DNA of 10,083 nucleotides from an uncultured Oscillospiraceae bacterium (GTDB lineage Bacteria > Bacillota > Clostridia > Oscillospirales > Oscillospiraceae), in the NCBI GenBank assembly GCA_947624465.1, contig CANQKJ010000057.1, positions 1 through 10,083 of the forward strand, given 5' to 3'. A model generated the notes under the pieces. That model saw nothing but the letters and a program-made list of their open reading frames with translations, did not search any database and was not told where the DNA came from. Shown here one piece after another: positions 1 to 9,073 of this stretch. A program made the position numbers and the translations under genes. How positions within the stretch are numbered: position 1 is the first letter of the stretch; each line of letters opens with the position of its first letter.

Positions 1-1
1 C

Positions 2-514
2 ATCGACGACCGGGTGGGCTGCGCCGTCCTCCTGAAGCTGCTGGAGGAGGACCTGCCCATGGACTGCACCTTCGCCTTCACCGTCCAGGAGGAGGTGGGG
101 ACCCGCGGGGCCTTCGGGGCCGCCTTCTCCGTCACGCCGGAGATCGCCCTGGTGCTGGAGGGCACCACCGCCGCCGACACCCCAGCCCTGGACCCCAGCC
201 GCCAGGTATGTTCCCCCGGAAAGGGGCCGGTGCTGTCCTGGATGGACAACGGGACCATCTACGACCGGGCGCTGTTCGAGCGGCTCCGCTCCCTGGCGGA
301 GGACGATCACATCCCCTGGCAGATGAAGCACTATGTGGCCGGCGGCACCGACGGCCGCACCATCCAGCGCACCAAGTCCGGCGTCCGGGTGGCCGGCATC
401 TCCGCCGCCGTGCGGTATCTCCACGCCCCCAGCAGCGTGTGCAGCCTGGACGACGTGGAACACATCCTGGACCTGGCCCGGCTGTTCATTCAGTCGGTGG
501 CGGCGGAAGCCTGA
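2..514 (+). CDS. M42 family metallopeptidase (glutamyl aminopeptidase/endoglucanase-like), 3' part only
   Basis: C-terminal 170 residues of a dinuclear-metal M42 (TET-type) aminopeptidase; the 5' part lies before the window. These enzymes form large cytoplasmic assemblies that trim N-terminal residues from short peptides. The family landmarks can be matched to the complete paralogue that follows: the bridging Asp in IDDRVGC (codon 5-7), the catalytic Glu and metal-binding Glu in VQEEVGTRG (89-94), an acidic ligand in LVLEGT (Glu, 158-160) and the C-terminal His in YLHAP (422-424). GGTDGR before it is also typical. The upstream His-x-Asp metal motif is outside the window. The stop overlaps the ribosome binding site (GAGGAGGA) of the next M42 gene, so the two are surely co-transcribed. 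The fourth ligand is Glu here and Asp in the paralogue, so the two are diverged copies and probably differ in peptide preference; the actual substrate cannot be read from sequence. Confidence 0.93.
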   Translation: MDDRVGCAVLLKLLEEDLPMDCTFAFTVQEEVGTRGAFGAAFSVTPEIALVLEGTTAADTPALDPSRQVCSPGKGPVLSWMDNGTIYDRALFERLRSLAEDDHIPWQMKHYVAGGTDGRTIQRTKSGVRVAGISAAVRYLHAPSSVCSLDDVEHILDLARLFIQSVAAEA

Positions 515-525
515 GGAGGAAAACT

Positions 526-1530
526 ATGGAACTGATGAAAACACTGACCGCTCTGGTCTCCGCCTTCGGCCCCTCCGGGGACGAGGGAGAGGTGAGCCGG
601 GTCATTGAGAAGCTGGCCGCCCCCTACGTGGACGAGATCGGCCGGGACGTGATGGGCAACCTGATCTGCCATAAGAAGGGGACAGGCCCCAAGGTGATGC
701 TTGCCGCCCACATGGACTCCATCGGGCTGGTGGTCACCCACATCGGGGAGGACGGCTATGTCCACGTCGGGCCTCTCGGCGGGGTGAAGCCCGCGGAGGT
801 GCTGTTCACCCCCGTTAAGTTCAAAAACGGCGCCCGGGGCGTCATCTGCGCCGAGCTGGAGGCCGATGTGTCCAAGCTGAAGCCCGCCGACCTGCTCATC
901 GACCTGGGCGCCCCCTCCAAAGAGGAGGCGGAGAAGCTGGTGCGGGTGGGGGACGCCGCCGTCTTTGACACCCCCACCGCCCCGGCAGGGGACCGGGTCA
1001 TCTCCCCCTATCTGGACAACCGGGTGGGCTGCCTGGTGCTGCTGATGGCTCTGGAACAGATCGAACGGACCGACAACGACCTGTACTTTGTGTTCACCGC
1101 CCAGGAGGAGGTGGGCACCCGGGGGGCCAAGACGGCTGCCTGGACCGTGGACCCCGACTACGGCGTGGCCGTGGACGTGACACCCACCGACGACCAGCCC
1201 GGCGCCAAACACCGGGTGACCGCCAAATGCGGCGGCGGCGCGGCGGTGAAGGTGATGGACGGCGCGGTCATCTGCCAGCCCCAGATGGTGGAAAAGCTGA
1301 TGTCGCTGGCCCAGGAGAAGTCCATCCCCGCCCAGCGGGACGTGATCCGCCGGGGCGGCACCGACGGCGGTCCCATCCACCTGACCCGGGGCGGGGTGTA
1401 CACCGGGGGCATCTCCATCCCCTGCCGGTACGCCCACAGCCCCGCCGCCCTGGTGGACTTAAATGACGTAAAAGCCTGCGCCGGTTTGGCGGCGGCCTTT
1501 GCGGAGAGCAAGCTGGAGAAAGAGTGTTAA
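526..1530 (+). CDS. M42 family metallopeptidase, complete
   Basis: A 334-residue M42 aminopeptidase, a normal length for the family. It would release N-terminal amino acids from peptides in the cytoplasm using two divalent metals. The ligand set is complete: His62 and Asp64 in AAHMDSIG, bridging Asp164 in YLDNRVGC, catalytic Glu194 and ligand Glu195 in AQEEVGTRG, Asp217 in VAVDVTP, and His304 in RYAHSP. Residues of roughly 65-160 between the first His and the bridging Asp form the inserted dimerisation domain of this family. The ATG at 526 follows GAGGAGGA by a good distance; longer in-frame extensions upstream run inside the preceding gene and are not credible. Paralogue of the gene just upstream: the DNA around the bridging-Asp and Glu-Glu motifs is nearly the same in both, which suggests an old tandem duplication. 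The next gene starts at or just before its stop. FrvX/YpdE/PepA-type naming is possible, but specificity is unknown. Confidence 0.95.
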   Translation: MELMKTLTALVSAFGPSGDEGEVSRVIEKLAAPYVDEIGRDVMGNLICHKKGTGPKVMLAAHMDSIGLVVTHIGEDGYVHVGPLGGVKPAEVLFTPVKFKNGARGVICAELEADVSKLKPADLLIDLGAPSKEEAEKLVRVGDAAVFDTPTAPAGDRVISPYLDNRVGCLVLLMALEQIERTDNDLYFVFTAQEEVGTRGAKTAAWTVDPDYGVAVDVTPTDDQPGAKHRVTAKCGGGAAVKVMDGAVICQPQMVEKLMSLAQEKSIPAQRDVIRRGGTDGGPIHLTRGGVYTGGISIPCRYAHSPAALVDLNDVKACAGLAAAFAESKLEKEC

Positions 1531-1535
1531 GCGGT

Positions 1536-2786
1536 ATGGCTTTACAGATAAGCGAACAAATCAGGACCCTGGCCGCCCGGGCGGAGTCGGAGCTTGCGGA
1601 GCAGTTCGCCCGCATCGACGGCATTTCCGGGGAAAATACGAACCGCGTGCTGGCCGCCTTTCAGAAGCATCGAGTGGCGGAGAGCTATTTCGCCGGCACC
1701 ACCGGCTATGGGTACGACGATCTGGGCCGGGACAAGCTGGACGAGATCTACGCCGACCTGTTCGGCACGGAAGACGCCCTGGCGCGCATCCAGTTCGTCA
1801 ACGGCACCCACGCCATCACCTGCGCCCTGTTCGGGGCGCTGAGAGCGGGTGACGTGCTGGTGTCCGCCGTGGGCGCCCCCTATGATACGCTTTTAGGCGT
1901 GGTGGGGGCCGTGAACAAAGGCCACGGGTCCCTGAGGGACTATGGCGTGGAGTACCGCCAGGTGGAGCTGAAAGACAACGCCCCCGACAAGGAGGGGCTG
2001 GCCCTTGCCGTGTCCGACCCCAGAGTGAAGGCGGTGCTGATCCAGCGCTCCAGGGGGTACGCCACCAGGTCGTCCCTGTCGGTGGCGGAGATCGGCGCGC
2101 TGTGCGCCGTGGTGCGGGAACACAACCCCAATGCCGCCATCCTGGTGGACAACTGCTACGGCGAATTTGTGGAGACCCTGGAGCCCACCCATGCGGGGGC
2201 CGATCTGGTGGTGGGTTCCCTCATCAAGAACCCCGGCGGGGGACTGGCCCCCACGGGGGCGTACATCGCCGGACGGCACGACCTGGTGGAGGGGGCCGTC
2301 ATGCGGCTGACCTGCCCCGGCATCGGCCGGGAGTGCGGCTCCACCCTGGGGAACAACCGCCTGCTGTATCAGGGGCTGTTTATGGCCCCCCACACGGTGG
2401 CCCAGGCGCTGAAAACCGCCGTGTTCGGCGCGAAGCTCATGGAGCTGCTGGGCTTTGAGACGGAACCCAGGTCCGACGCGGTGCGCCACGATATCATCCA
2501 AATGATCCATCTGAAAGACCCGGAGCGGGTGCGGCGCTTCTGCAAGGGTATCCAGTCCGGCGCGCCGGTGGACTCCTATGTGACCCCGGAACCCTGGGAT
2601 ATGCCGGGGTATGACTGCCCCGTCATCATGGCCGCGGGAGCCTTTATCCAGGGGGCCTCTATCGAGCTGTCCGCCGACGCTCCCATGCGGGAGCCCTACA
2701 CCGTCTATCTTCAGGGCGGCCTGACCTATGAGTCGGGCAAGGCGGGGCTCATGCTGGCCGCCGACGCGCTTCTGAAAGGCGAATAG
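1536..2786 (+). CDS. Methionine gamma-lyase family protein ('aluminum resistance protein' family, PLP-dependent)
   Basis: A fold-type I PLP enzyme of the family often labelled 'aluminum resistance protein' or methionine gamma-lyase-like (YnbB of Bacillus). Family members are assigned to C-S lyase type chemistry on sulfur amino acids, but true substrates are poorly known. Visible landmarks are FQKHRV and GTTGYGYDDLGRD near the N terminus, FVNGTHAITCALFG (cofactor phosphate region), a LVDNCYGEF segment carrying the Asp expected to contact the PLP pyridine nitrogen, and GSLIKNPGGGLAPTG, in which Lys231 (codon 2226-2228) is the likely Schiff-base lysine. The 416 residues match the family's usual size. 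The start is uncertain. The ATG at 1536 sits 5 bases after the upstream stop and would rely on coupled translation. A GTG at 1524 overlaps the upstream gene, adds four residues and lies 5 bases after a GGAG. Position after two aminopeptidases fits a peptide and amino-acid breakdown unit. Confidence 0.9.
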   Translation: MALQISEQIRTLAARAESELAEQFARIDGISGENTNRVLAAFQKHRVAESYFAGTTGYGYDDLGRDKLDEIYADLFGTEDALARIQFVNGTHAITCALFGALRAGDVLVSAVGAPYDTLLGVVGAVNKGHGSLRDYGVEYRQVELKDNAPDKEGLALAVSDPRVKAVLIQRSRGYATRSSLSVAEIGALCAVVREHNPNAAILVDNCYGEFVETLEPTHAGADLVVGSLIKNPGGGLAPTGAYIAGRHDLVEGAVMRLTCPGIGRECGSTLGNNRLLYQGLFMAPHTVAQALKTAVFGAKLMELLGFETEPRSDAVRHDIIQMIHLKDPERVRRFCKGIQSGAPVDSYVTPEPWDMPGYDCPVIMAAGAFIQGASIELSADAPMREPYTVYLQGGLTYESGKAGLMLAADALLKGE

Positions 2787-2801
2787 GCCAAGCGTTTCCG
2801 G

Positions 2802-2833
2802 GCATATCCTCACGCAAGGGGGTGAGGATATGC
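2802..2833 (+). promoter_or_regulatory. Perfect 12-bp inverted repeat covering the yunB ribosome binding site and start codon
   Basis: The arms are GCATATCCTCAC (2802-2813) and GTGAGGATATGC (2822-2833), fully complementary with an 8-base loop GCAAGGGG. In RNA the right arm contains the Shine-Dalgarno sequence (GGTGAGG) and the ATG of yunB at 2830-2832, so the folded form would hide both. Four T residues (2834-2837) follow directly, so the same structure also resembles a weak intrinsic terminator for the genes upstream. The structure is plain from the sequence; its role as translational lock or attenuator is inference. Confidence 0.7.
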
Positions 2834-3501
2834 TTTTGGAGCTGCGCCGCAGGCTGGCGCGCATGAAATATGACGGGCCGCTGCCCGTTCTGCTGCCCAT
2901 CGCAGCCGCCCTTTTGCTGGCGGGGCTGGTCATCCACCTGGTCAACGGCCAACTCCGGCCTATCTTGGAGACGGTGGCCTCAAACCAGGCCACCAACCTG
3001 ATGACGCGGGCCATCGACGCCGCCGTGGACGACTGCCTCACCGAGAGCGGCATGGACTATGGGGACTTTGTATCAGTGGTCACCGACGGGGAGGGGCGGG
3101 TCACCTCCCTCAACGGCAACACAGCGGAGGCCAGCCGCTTCCGCCGCCAGGTGACCGAGAGCGTCATCGAGGCCATCCAGGGCCTGGATGAGAAGGATCT
3201 GGGGGTGCCGCTGGGCAATCTCACCGGGCAGCTGCTGCTGTCCGGGGTGGGTCCGTCGGTGCGGGTGCGGGTGTACTCGGTGGGCAGCGTCACCGCGGAG
3301 TACGCCAACTCTTTCACCGCCGCCGGGGTGAACCAGACCCACCACCAGATCGATCTGGTGGTGGACGCCGCGGTGAACCTGTTTCTGCCGGGGGAGGTCC
3401 TCCCGGTCACCGTCCACAGCACGGTGTGCGTGGCGGAGACCGTCATCGTGGGGGAGACGCCCGACACCTATCTGAATTTCGACCGGGGCGCGGCCGGATA
3501 A
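2830..3501 (+). CDS. yunB: Sporulation protein YunB
   Basis: A 223-residue protein resembling YunB, a sporulation protein made in the mother cell in Bacillus under sigma-E, needed for efficient spore formation but of unknown biochemical role. Recognition rests on overall pattern: a basic N terminus, one membrane segment at about residues 17-38, then the NGQLRPILETVASNQATNL region and the 'A-I-D-A-AV-D' helix, a central segment with VRVRVYSVGSVTAEY, and the C-terminal stretch NQTHHQIDLVVDAAVNLFLPG followed by V-x-VC-x-AETVIVGETPDTYLN. This gives a single-pass protein with the bulk outside the cytoplasmic face, inferred from the basic N terminus. It is somewhat shorter than the Bacillus protein. 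The ATG at 2830 has a strong GGTGAGG site but lies inside a perfect hairpin; an ATG at 2863 is possible but lacks a comparable site and would remove the basic N-terminal segment. It is co-directional with ligA, 21 bases downstream. Confidence 0.88.
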   Translation: MLLELRRRLARMKYDGPLPVLLPIAAALLLAGLVIHLVNGQLRPILETVASNQATNLMTRAIDAAVDDCLTESGMDYGDFVSVVTDGEGRVTSLNGNTAEASRFRRQVTESVIEAIQGLDEKDLGVPLGNLTGQLLLSGVGPSVRVRVYSVGSVTAEYANSFTAAGVNQTHHQIDLVVDAAVNLFLPGEVLPVTVHSTVCVAETVIVGETPDTYLNFDRGAAG

Positions 3502-5550
<2,049 letters not shown>

Positions 5551-5568
5551 AAGACAGAGGCGATTTTT

Positions 5569-6741
5569 ATGGAAATAAAACTGGCAAAGCGGATGGACGG
5601 CTTCCAGCCGGGCATCTTCAATGTGCTGGACGAAAAGAAGAACGAGCGGCTGGCCCAGGGCAGGCCGGTGTATAATCTGTCCATCGGCACCCCGGACTTC
5701 CTGCCGGAACCCCATGTGGTGGAGGCGCTGGTGAAAGCGGCCTCCGTGCCGGAGAACATCCGCTACTCCCTGGGGGAGATCCCGGAGCTGGTGGAGGCGG
5801 TGCAAAACTGGTACCGGCGGCGCTACGGCGTGGAGCTGGCCCCCGACGAGTTCACGGCGGTGTACGGCTCCCAGGAGGGACTGGCCCACATCGGCTGGGC
5901 CATCTGCGACCCCGGCGACGTGGTGCTGGTGCCCGACCCCGGCTATCCCATCTTTGAGATCGGCCCCATGCTCTGCGGGGCAAACTGCGTCCACTATCCG
6001 CTGCTGGAGGAGAACGGCTATCTGCCCGACCTGGACGGCATCGACCCGGAGCTGGCCCGTAAGGCCAAGGCCATGGTGGTGTCCTATCCCGCCAACCCGG
6101 TGTGCGTTACCGCGCCGGACAGCTTCTATGAGGCGCTGATCCGCTTTGCCAGAAAATACGATATCATCGTCATCCACGACAACGCCTACTCCGAGATCGT
6201 CTACGACGGCCGGGTGGGCAAGTCCTTCCTCAGCTTCGAGGGGGCCAAAGAGGTGGGGGTGGAATTCAACTCCCTGTCCAAGACCTATGACCTCACCGGG
6301 GCGCGGGTGTCCTTCCTGCTGGGCAACCGGGAGATCGTGGGCGCGCTGCGGCGGCTCCGCTCCCAGATCGACTACGGCAGCTACTTACCCACCCAATACG
6401 CGGCGGCGGCCGCCCTCAACGGCCCCCAGGACTGCGTGGAGCGCCAGCGGCGGCAGTATCAGCTCCGGCGGGACGCCCTCTGCGGCGGCCTGCGCGACCT
6501 CGGCTGGGACGTGCCCGACAGCCAGGGCAGTATGTTCGTCTGGGCCCCGCTGCCCGAGGGGTATCAGAATTCCGTGGACTTCTGCTTCACCTTGCTGGAG
6601 CGCACCGGCGTTCTCTGCACCCCCGGCTCCGCCTTCGGCCCCCTGGGGGAGGGCCACGTCCGCTTCGCTCTGGTGCTGCCCCCGGAGAAGCTGAAGGAGG
6701 CGGTGGCCGCCATCGCCGCCGGCGGCATCCTGAAGCGCTGA
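5569..6741 (+). CDS. Class I/II aminotransferase, PLP-dependent (DapL/AspC-like)
   Basis: A 390-residue fold-type I aminotransferase of the aspartate aminotransferase superfamily, cytoplasmic, transferring an amino group between an amino acid and a 2-oxo acid through PLP. Key positions are visible: YNLSIGTPDFLPEP near residue 35, cofactor phosphate-site residues in YGSQEG (Gly100-Gly104), Asn176 in PANPVC, Asp204 and Tyr207 in HDNAYSEIVYDG (pyridine nitrogen and 3'-OxO contacts), Schiff-base Lys238 in SLSKTYDLTGAR, and Arg365 in HVRFALVLP for the substrate carboxylate. Overall pattern resembles sequences annotated as LL-diaminopimelate aminotransferase in Clostridia, which would place it in lysine/cell-wall precursor synthesis, but related paralogues use other substrates, so I give no symbol. 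It follows ligA by 18 bases with AGAGG at 5556-5560 as ribosome binding site. The stop is one base from the start of the nuclease gene. Confidence 0.92.
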   Translation: MEIKLAKRMDGFQPGIFNVLDEKKNERLAQGRPVYNLSIGTPDFLPEPHVVEALVKAASVPENIRYSLGEIPELVEAVQNWYRRRYGVELAPDEFTAVYGSQEGLAHIGWAICDPGDVVLVPDPGYPIFEIGPMLCGANCVHYPLLEENGYLPDLDGIDPELARKAKAMVVSYPANPVCVTAPDSFYEALIRFARKYDIIVIHDNAYSEIVYDGRVGKSFLSFEGAKEVGVEFNSLSKTYDLTGARVSFLLGNREIVGALRRLRSQIDYGSYLPTQYAAAAALNGPQDCVERQRRQYQLRRDALCGGLRDLGWDVPDSQGSMFVWAPLPEGYQNSVDFCFTLLERTGVLCTPGSAFGPLGEGHVRFALVLPPEKLKEAVAAIAAGGILKR

Positions 6742-6742
6742 C

Positions 6743-7543
6743 ATGGGCATCTGGGAGAGACGGGGCCATTATACCGGCCCGCCCAAGAAAAAGGCCCCGC
6801 TTCCGCTGGTCATCGCCGTCAGCGCCGTCCTGATCGCGGTCCTCGCCGCCGCGGCCTTCTGGGTGGGCGGGGGAGAGCGGACCTCCGCCGGGACGCCCCT
6901 GCCGACACGGACCCCGCCGCCCACGCTGCCGGGGGATATCCCGCCGTACAGCGGGAATCCCTATGTGGAGCTGAACGGGAACGTCCCCGGCTTTACGGCG
7001 GCGGACGTGACCCACGAGCCTTTTGAGCGGTACAGCGAGCTGGACGGGCTGGGCCGGTGCGGGGCCGCCTTCGCCAATGTGTGCAGGGAGCTGATGCCCA
7101 CGGAGGACCGGGAGGATATCAGCTCGGTGGAGCCCACAGGCTACCGCAACCACTGGTACGACTGGATCGACCACGGGTTCGTCTACAACCGCTGTCATCT
7201 GATCGCCTTCGCAATGACGGGGGAGAACGCCAACGAGAAAAACCTCATCACCGGCACCCGTTACATGAATCTGGAGGGGATGTATCCCTTCGAGTCCCAG
7301 GTGATCTACCACGCCAGCCGGCGGGGGAACCACGTCCTCTACCGGGTGACCCCCATCTTTGAGGGGGACGACCTGGTGGCCCGGGGCGTGCAGATGGAGG
7401 GATGGTCTGTGGAGGATGAGGGCGAGAGCGTCTGCTTCAACGTGTTCGTCTATAACGTCCAGCCGGGGGTGGTCATCGACTACGCCACCGGCGAGAACCA
7501 CGCGGAGGAGGGATACGTCCCAACCGCCGCGCCCGCCGCCTGA
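6743..7543 (+). CDS. Membrane-anchored DNA/RNA non-specific endonuclease (beta-beta-alpha-metal fold)
   Basis: A 266-residue protein with a basic N terminus, a single membrane helix at about residues 21-42, a Thr/Pro-rich linker (about 50-70), and a nuclease domain of the DNA/RNA non-specific endonuclease family (EndA/NucA-like streptococcal DNases). The active site can be placed by motif: YNRCHLIAF with the general-base His152 (NRCH where the classic motif is DRGH), NANEKNLITGTRYMN with Asn176 as the expected Mg2+ ligand, followed by EGMYPFE, and later GNHVLYRVTPIFEGDDLVA and GVQMEGWSVED. The positive-inside rule puts the nuclease domain outside the cytoplasm, suiting degradation or processing of external nucleic acid; which of these is inference. 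The ATG at 6743 lies one base past the upstream stop and has no clear Shine-Dalgarno sequence, so translation probably depends on ribosomes finishing the aminotransferase. Last gene of the plus-strand run. Confidence 0.9.
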   Translation: MGIWERRGHYTGPPKKKAPLPLVIAVSAVLIAVLAAAAFWVGGGERTSAGTPLPTRTPPPTLPGDIPPYSGNPYVELNGNVPGFTAADVTHEPFERYSELDGLGRCGAAFANVCRELMPTEDREDISSVEPTGYRNHWYDWIDHGFVYNRCHLIAFAMTGENANEKNLITGTRYMNLEGMYPFESQVIYHASRRGNHVLYRVTPIFEGDDLVARGVQMEGWSVEDEGESVCFNVFVYNVQPGVVIDYATGENHAEEGYVPTAAPAA

Positions 7544-7554
7544 ATGAGCGCAAA

Positions 7555-7588
7555 AAAGGACCCGTTCCGATGTTGGAACGGGTCCTTT
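7555..7588. terminator. Strong rho-independent terminator between convergent genes
   Basis: A 14-bp perfect stem, AAAGGACCCGTTCC (7555-7568) and GGAACGGGTCCTTT (7575-7588), with a 6-base loop GATGTT. It lies 11 bases after the nuclease stop and 18 bases beyond the atoE stop on the other strand. On the minus strand it runs into six T (complement of 7552-7557), a classic terminator for atoE. On the plus strand only the three T of the stem are present before GC bases, so termination of the long plus-strand unit should be weaker, though the stem itself is very stable. Confidence 0.9.
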
Positions 7589-7606
7589 GCTGTCGGGAGA
7601 CTGGGA

Positions 7607-8980
7607 TCAGACCGGGAAGAACATACCCCAGGCCAGGAAGCCCAGGATGGCTACCACTCCGGTAAAGATCAGGATGGTGACCAGGTAGCCCATGATATCC
7701 TTGGCGGACAGGCCGGCCACGCCCAGCGCGGGCAGAGCCCAGAACGGCTGGATCATGTTGGTCCACTGGTCGCCCCAGGCGATAGCCATACCGGCACGTC
7801 CGGCCTCCACGCCCAGCTTTGCGGCCGCGGGCATGACGATGGGGCCCTGGACCGCCCACTGGCCGCCGCCGGAGGGAACGAAGAAGTTGATGATGCCGGC
7901 GGAGAGGAAGGTCCACACGGGGAAGGTGACGGTGTTGGAGATCCCCACGAAGAAGTCGGAAATGATGGAGGCCAGAGAGTCGCCGTTGGCGTTGGCGGCG
8001 GTCATGATGCCCATGATACCGGCATAGAAGGGGAACTGGAGCAGCACGCCGGCCGCGCCGCCGGCGGCGTCGCCGATGGCGTCAACGTAGCGGCGGAGGT
8101 CGCCGTGGGCCAGCAGGCCCAGGAACAGGAAGATGGCGTTGACCACGTTCAGATCCAGCTTGGCGGGACCGAACTTGGGCTCGATGAAGAAGCGGACGAT
8201 GTAGACAACGCCCATGATGATGGTGAGGGCCAGCAGGATCTTGCTGTGCTCGATCTTATCGGCGGGGGTCTTGATCTCGTAAGTGCGCTCCTTCTCGTCC
8301 TCCAGCACGGCGGGGTTCACCGTGATGGTGTGGTCCTTGTCGGGGTGCATGGCGTAGTTGATAAAGGGCATACCCACCAGGATCACCAGGCACATGATGA
8401 TGTTCATGGGGTGGAAGACGGAGGCGGTCAGGTCGGCCTGATAGACCACATCGCCGATCTTATAGCCGTTGGTGATGGTCAGGGGGATGGAGCCGGACAG
8501 GCCGGCGTGCCAGACCACGAAGCCGGAGTAGGCGGAGGCGATCAGCAGGGGATAGTCCACATCTTTGACCCGGCGGGCCACTTCCTTGGCCAGCAGGGCG
8601 CCCACGATCAGGCCAAAGCCCCAGTTCAGCCAGCAGCAGATGGTGGACACCACGGTGACGACCACGATGCCGGTCAGCTTGTTCTTGGCCAGATTCGCGA
8701 TGGCGCCCAGGATCTTCTTGATGATGGGGGCGGAGGCGAAGGCGGAGCCAAGCACCAGCACCAGGGCCATCTGCATGGAGAAAGCCAGCAGGTTCCACAT
8801 ACCGCCGGGTTCGGAGGTGACGCCCTTGCCGGCCCAGGCCCACACCATATCCCACGGGTTCTGCCAGGTGGCGAGGCACCCGGCCACAAACACCACGATG
8901 GTCAGGATGATGGCGAACAGGAAGGGATCCGGCAGCCAACGATTCATGATCCGAACGCACGCGTTGGAAAATTTCTTCAT
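7607..8980 (-). CDS. atoE: Short-chain fatty acid transporter, AtoE family
   Basis: A 457-residue, very hydrophobic inner-membrane protein of the AtoE/short-chain fatty acid transporter family; E. coli AtoE (about 440 residues) takes up acetoacetate and short-chain fatty acids. Family marks: the N-terminal NRWLPDPFLFAIILT, then repeated membrane segments starting near residues 18-38, 65-85 and 101-120, a WLNWGFGLIVGALLA segment, GFVVWHAGLSGSIPL, and the strongly conserved C-terminal FFVPSGGGQWAVQGPIVMPAA followed by AWGDQWTNMIQPFWALP. A polar loop around residues 215-250 (KDHTITVNP, EDEKERTYEIKTP) splits the protein. The ATG at 8980 is preceded on its own strand by GAGAGG (8990-8995), 9 bases away. 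It has its own strong promoter and terminator and stands alone, divergent from perR. In a likely butyrate-forming anaerobe it might export or import butyrate; direction and substrate are inference. Confidence 0.93.
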   Translation of the reverse strand: MKKFSNACVRIMNRWLPDPFLFAIILTIVVFVAGCLATWQNPWDMVWAWAGKGVTSEPGGMWNLLAFSMQMALVLVLGSAFASAPIIKKILGAIANLAKNKLTGIVVVTVVSTICCWLNWGFGLIVGALLAKEVARRVKDVDYPLLIASAYSGFVVWHAGLSGSIPLTITNGYKIGDVVYQADLTASVFHPMNIIMCLVILVGMPFINYAMHPDKDHTITVNPAVLEDEKERTYEIKTPADKIEHSKILLALTIIMGVVYIVRFFIEPKFGPAKLDLNVVNAIFLFLGLLAHGDLRRYVDAIGDAAGGAAGVLLQFPFYAGIMGIMTAANANGDSLASIISDFFVGISNTVTFPVWTFLSAGIINFFVPSGGGQWAVQGPIVMPAAAKLGVEAGRAGMAIAWGDQWTNMIQPFWALPALGVAGLSAKDIMGYLVTILIFTGVVAILGFLAWGMFFPV

Positions 8981-9038
8981 CAGTATTTTCCTCTCTTTCC
9001 TATCAAATTTGAGCGCCAGGGGGGGCCGCTCATCAACG

Positions 9039-9066
9039 CTTCACAGTATAGTCTTTTCTTCACAGT
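9039..9066. repeat. 9-bp direct repeat over the atoE promoter
   Basis: CTTCACAGT occurs at 9039-9047 and again at 9058-9066, 19 bases apart, about two helical turns. The first copy overlaps the -10 hexamer of the atoE promoter and the second ends one base from its -35. The spacing on one DNA face and the overlap suggest an operator for a regulator of the transporter, but no known binding site is recognised. Confidence 0.45.
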
Positions 9067-9073
9067 TTGTCAA
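9045..9073 (-). promoter_or_regulatory. Sigma-A type promoter of atoE
   Basis: Read on the minus strand, TTGACA (9073-9068) and TATACT (9050-9045) are separated by exactly 17 bases: a consensus -35 and a 5-of-6 -10. Transcription should begin near 9038, giving a leader of roughly 58 bases before the ATG at 8980. The quality suggests strong basal expression unless repressed. Confidence 0.8.

Noticed and set aside
5..1128. Near-identical DNA segments around the DxRVGC and QEEVGTRG motifs in the two M42 genes as a possible mobile repeat
   Set aside because: They match in frame at conserved catalytic motifs and are explained by paralogy.
2802..2834. Sigma-E type promoter with GCATATC as -35 inside the yunB inverted repeat
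   Set aside because: No good -10 lies at the usual spacing; the nearest partial match is about 18 bases away and would start transcription past the chosen ATG.
1893..3053. 386-codon minus-strand frame over the PLP enzyme and the start of yunB
   Set aside because: Shadow of the conserved plus-strand genes; no motif or ribosome binding site supports it.
6715..6726. 12-base palindrome GCCGCCGGCGGC at the end of the aminotransferase gene
   Set aside because: It has no loop, falls in Ala/Gly codons, and such runs are expected in coding DNA this rich in GC.
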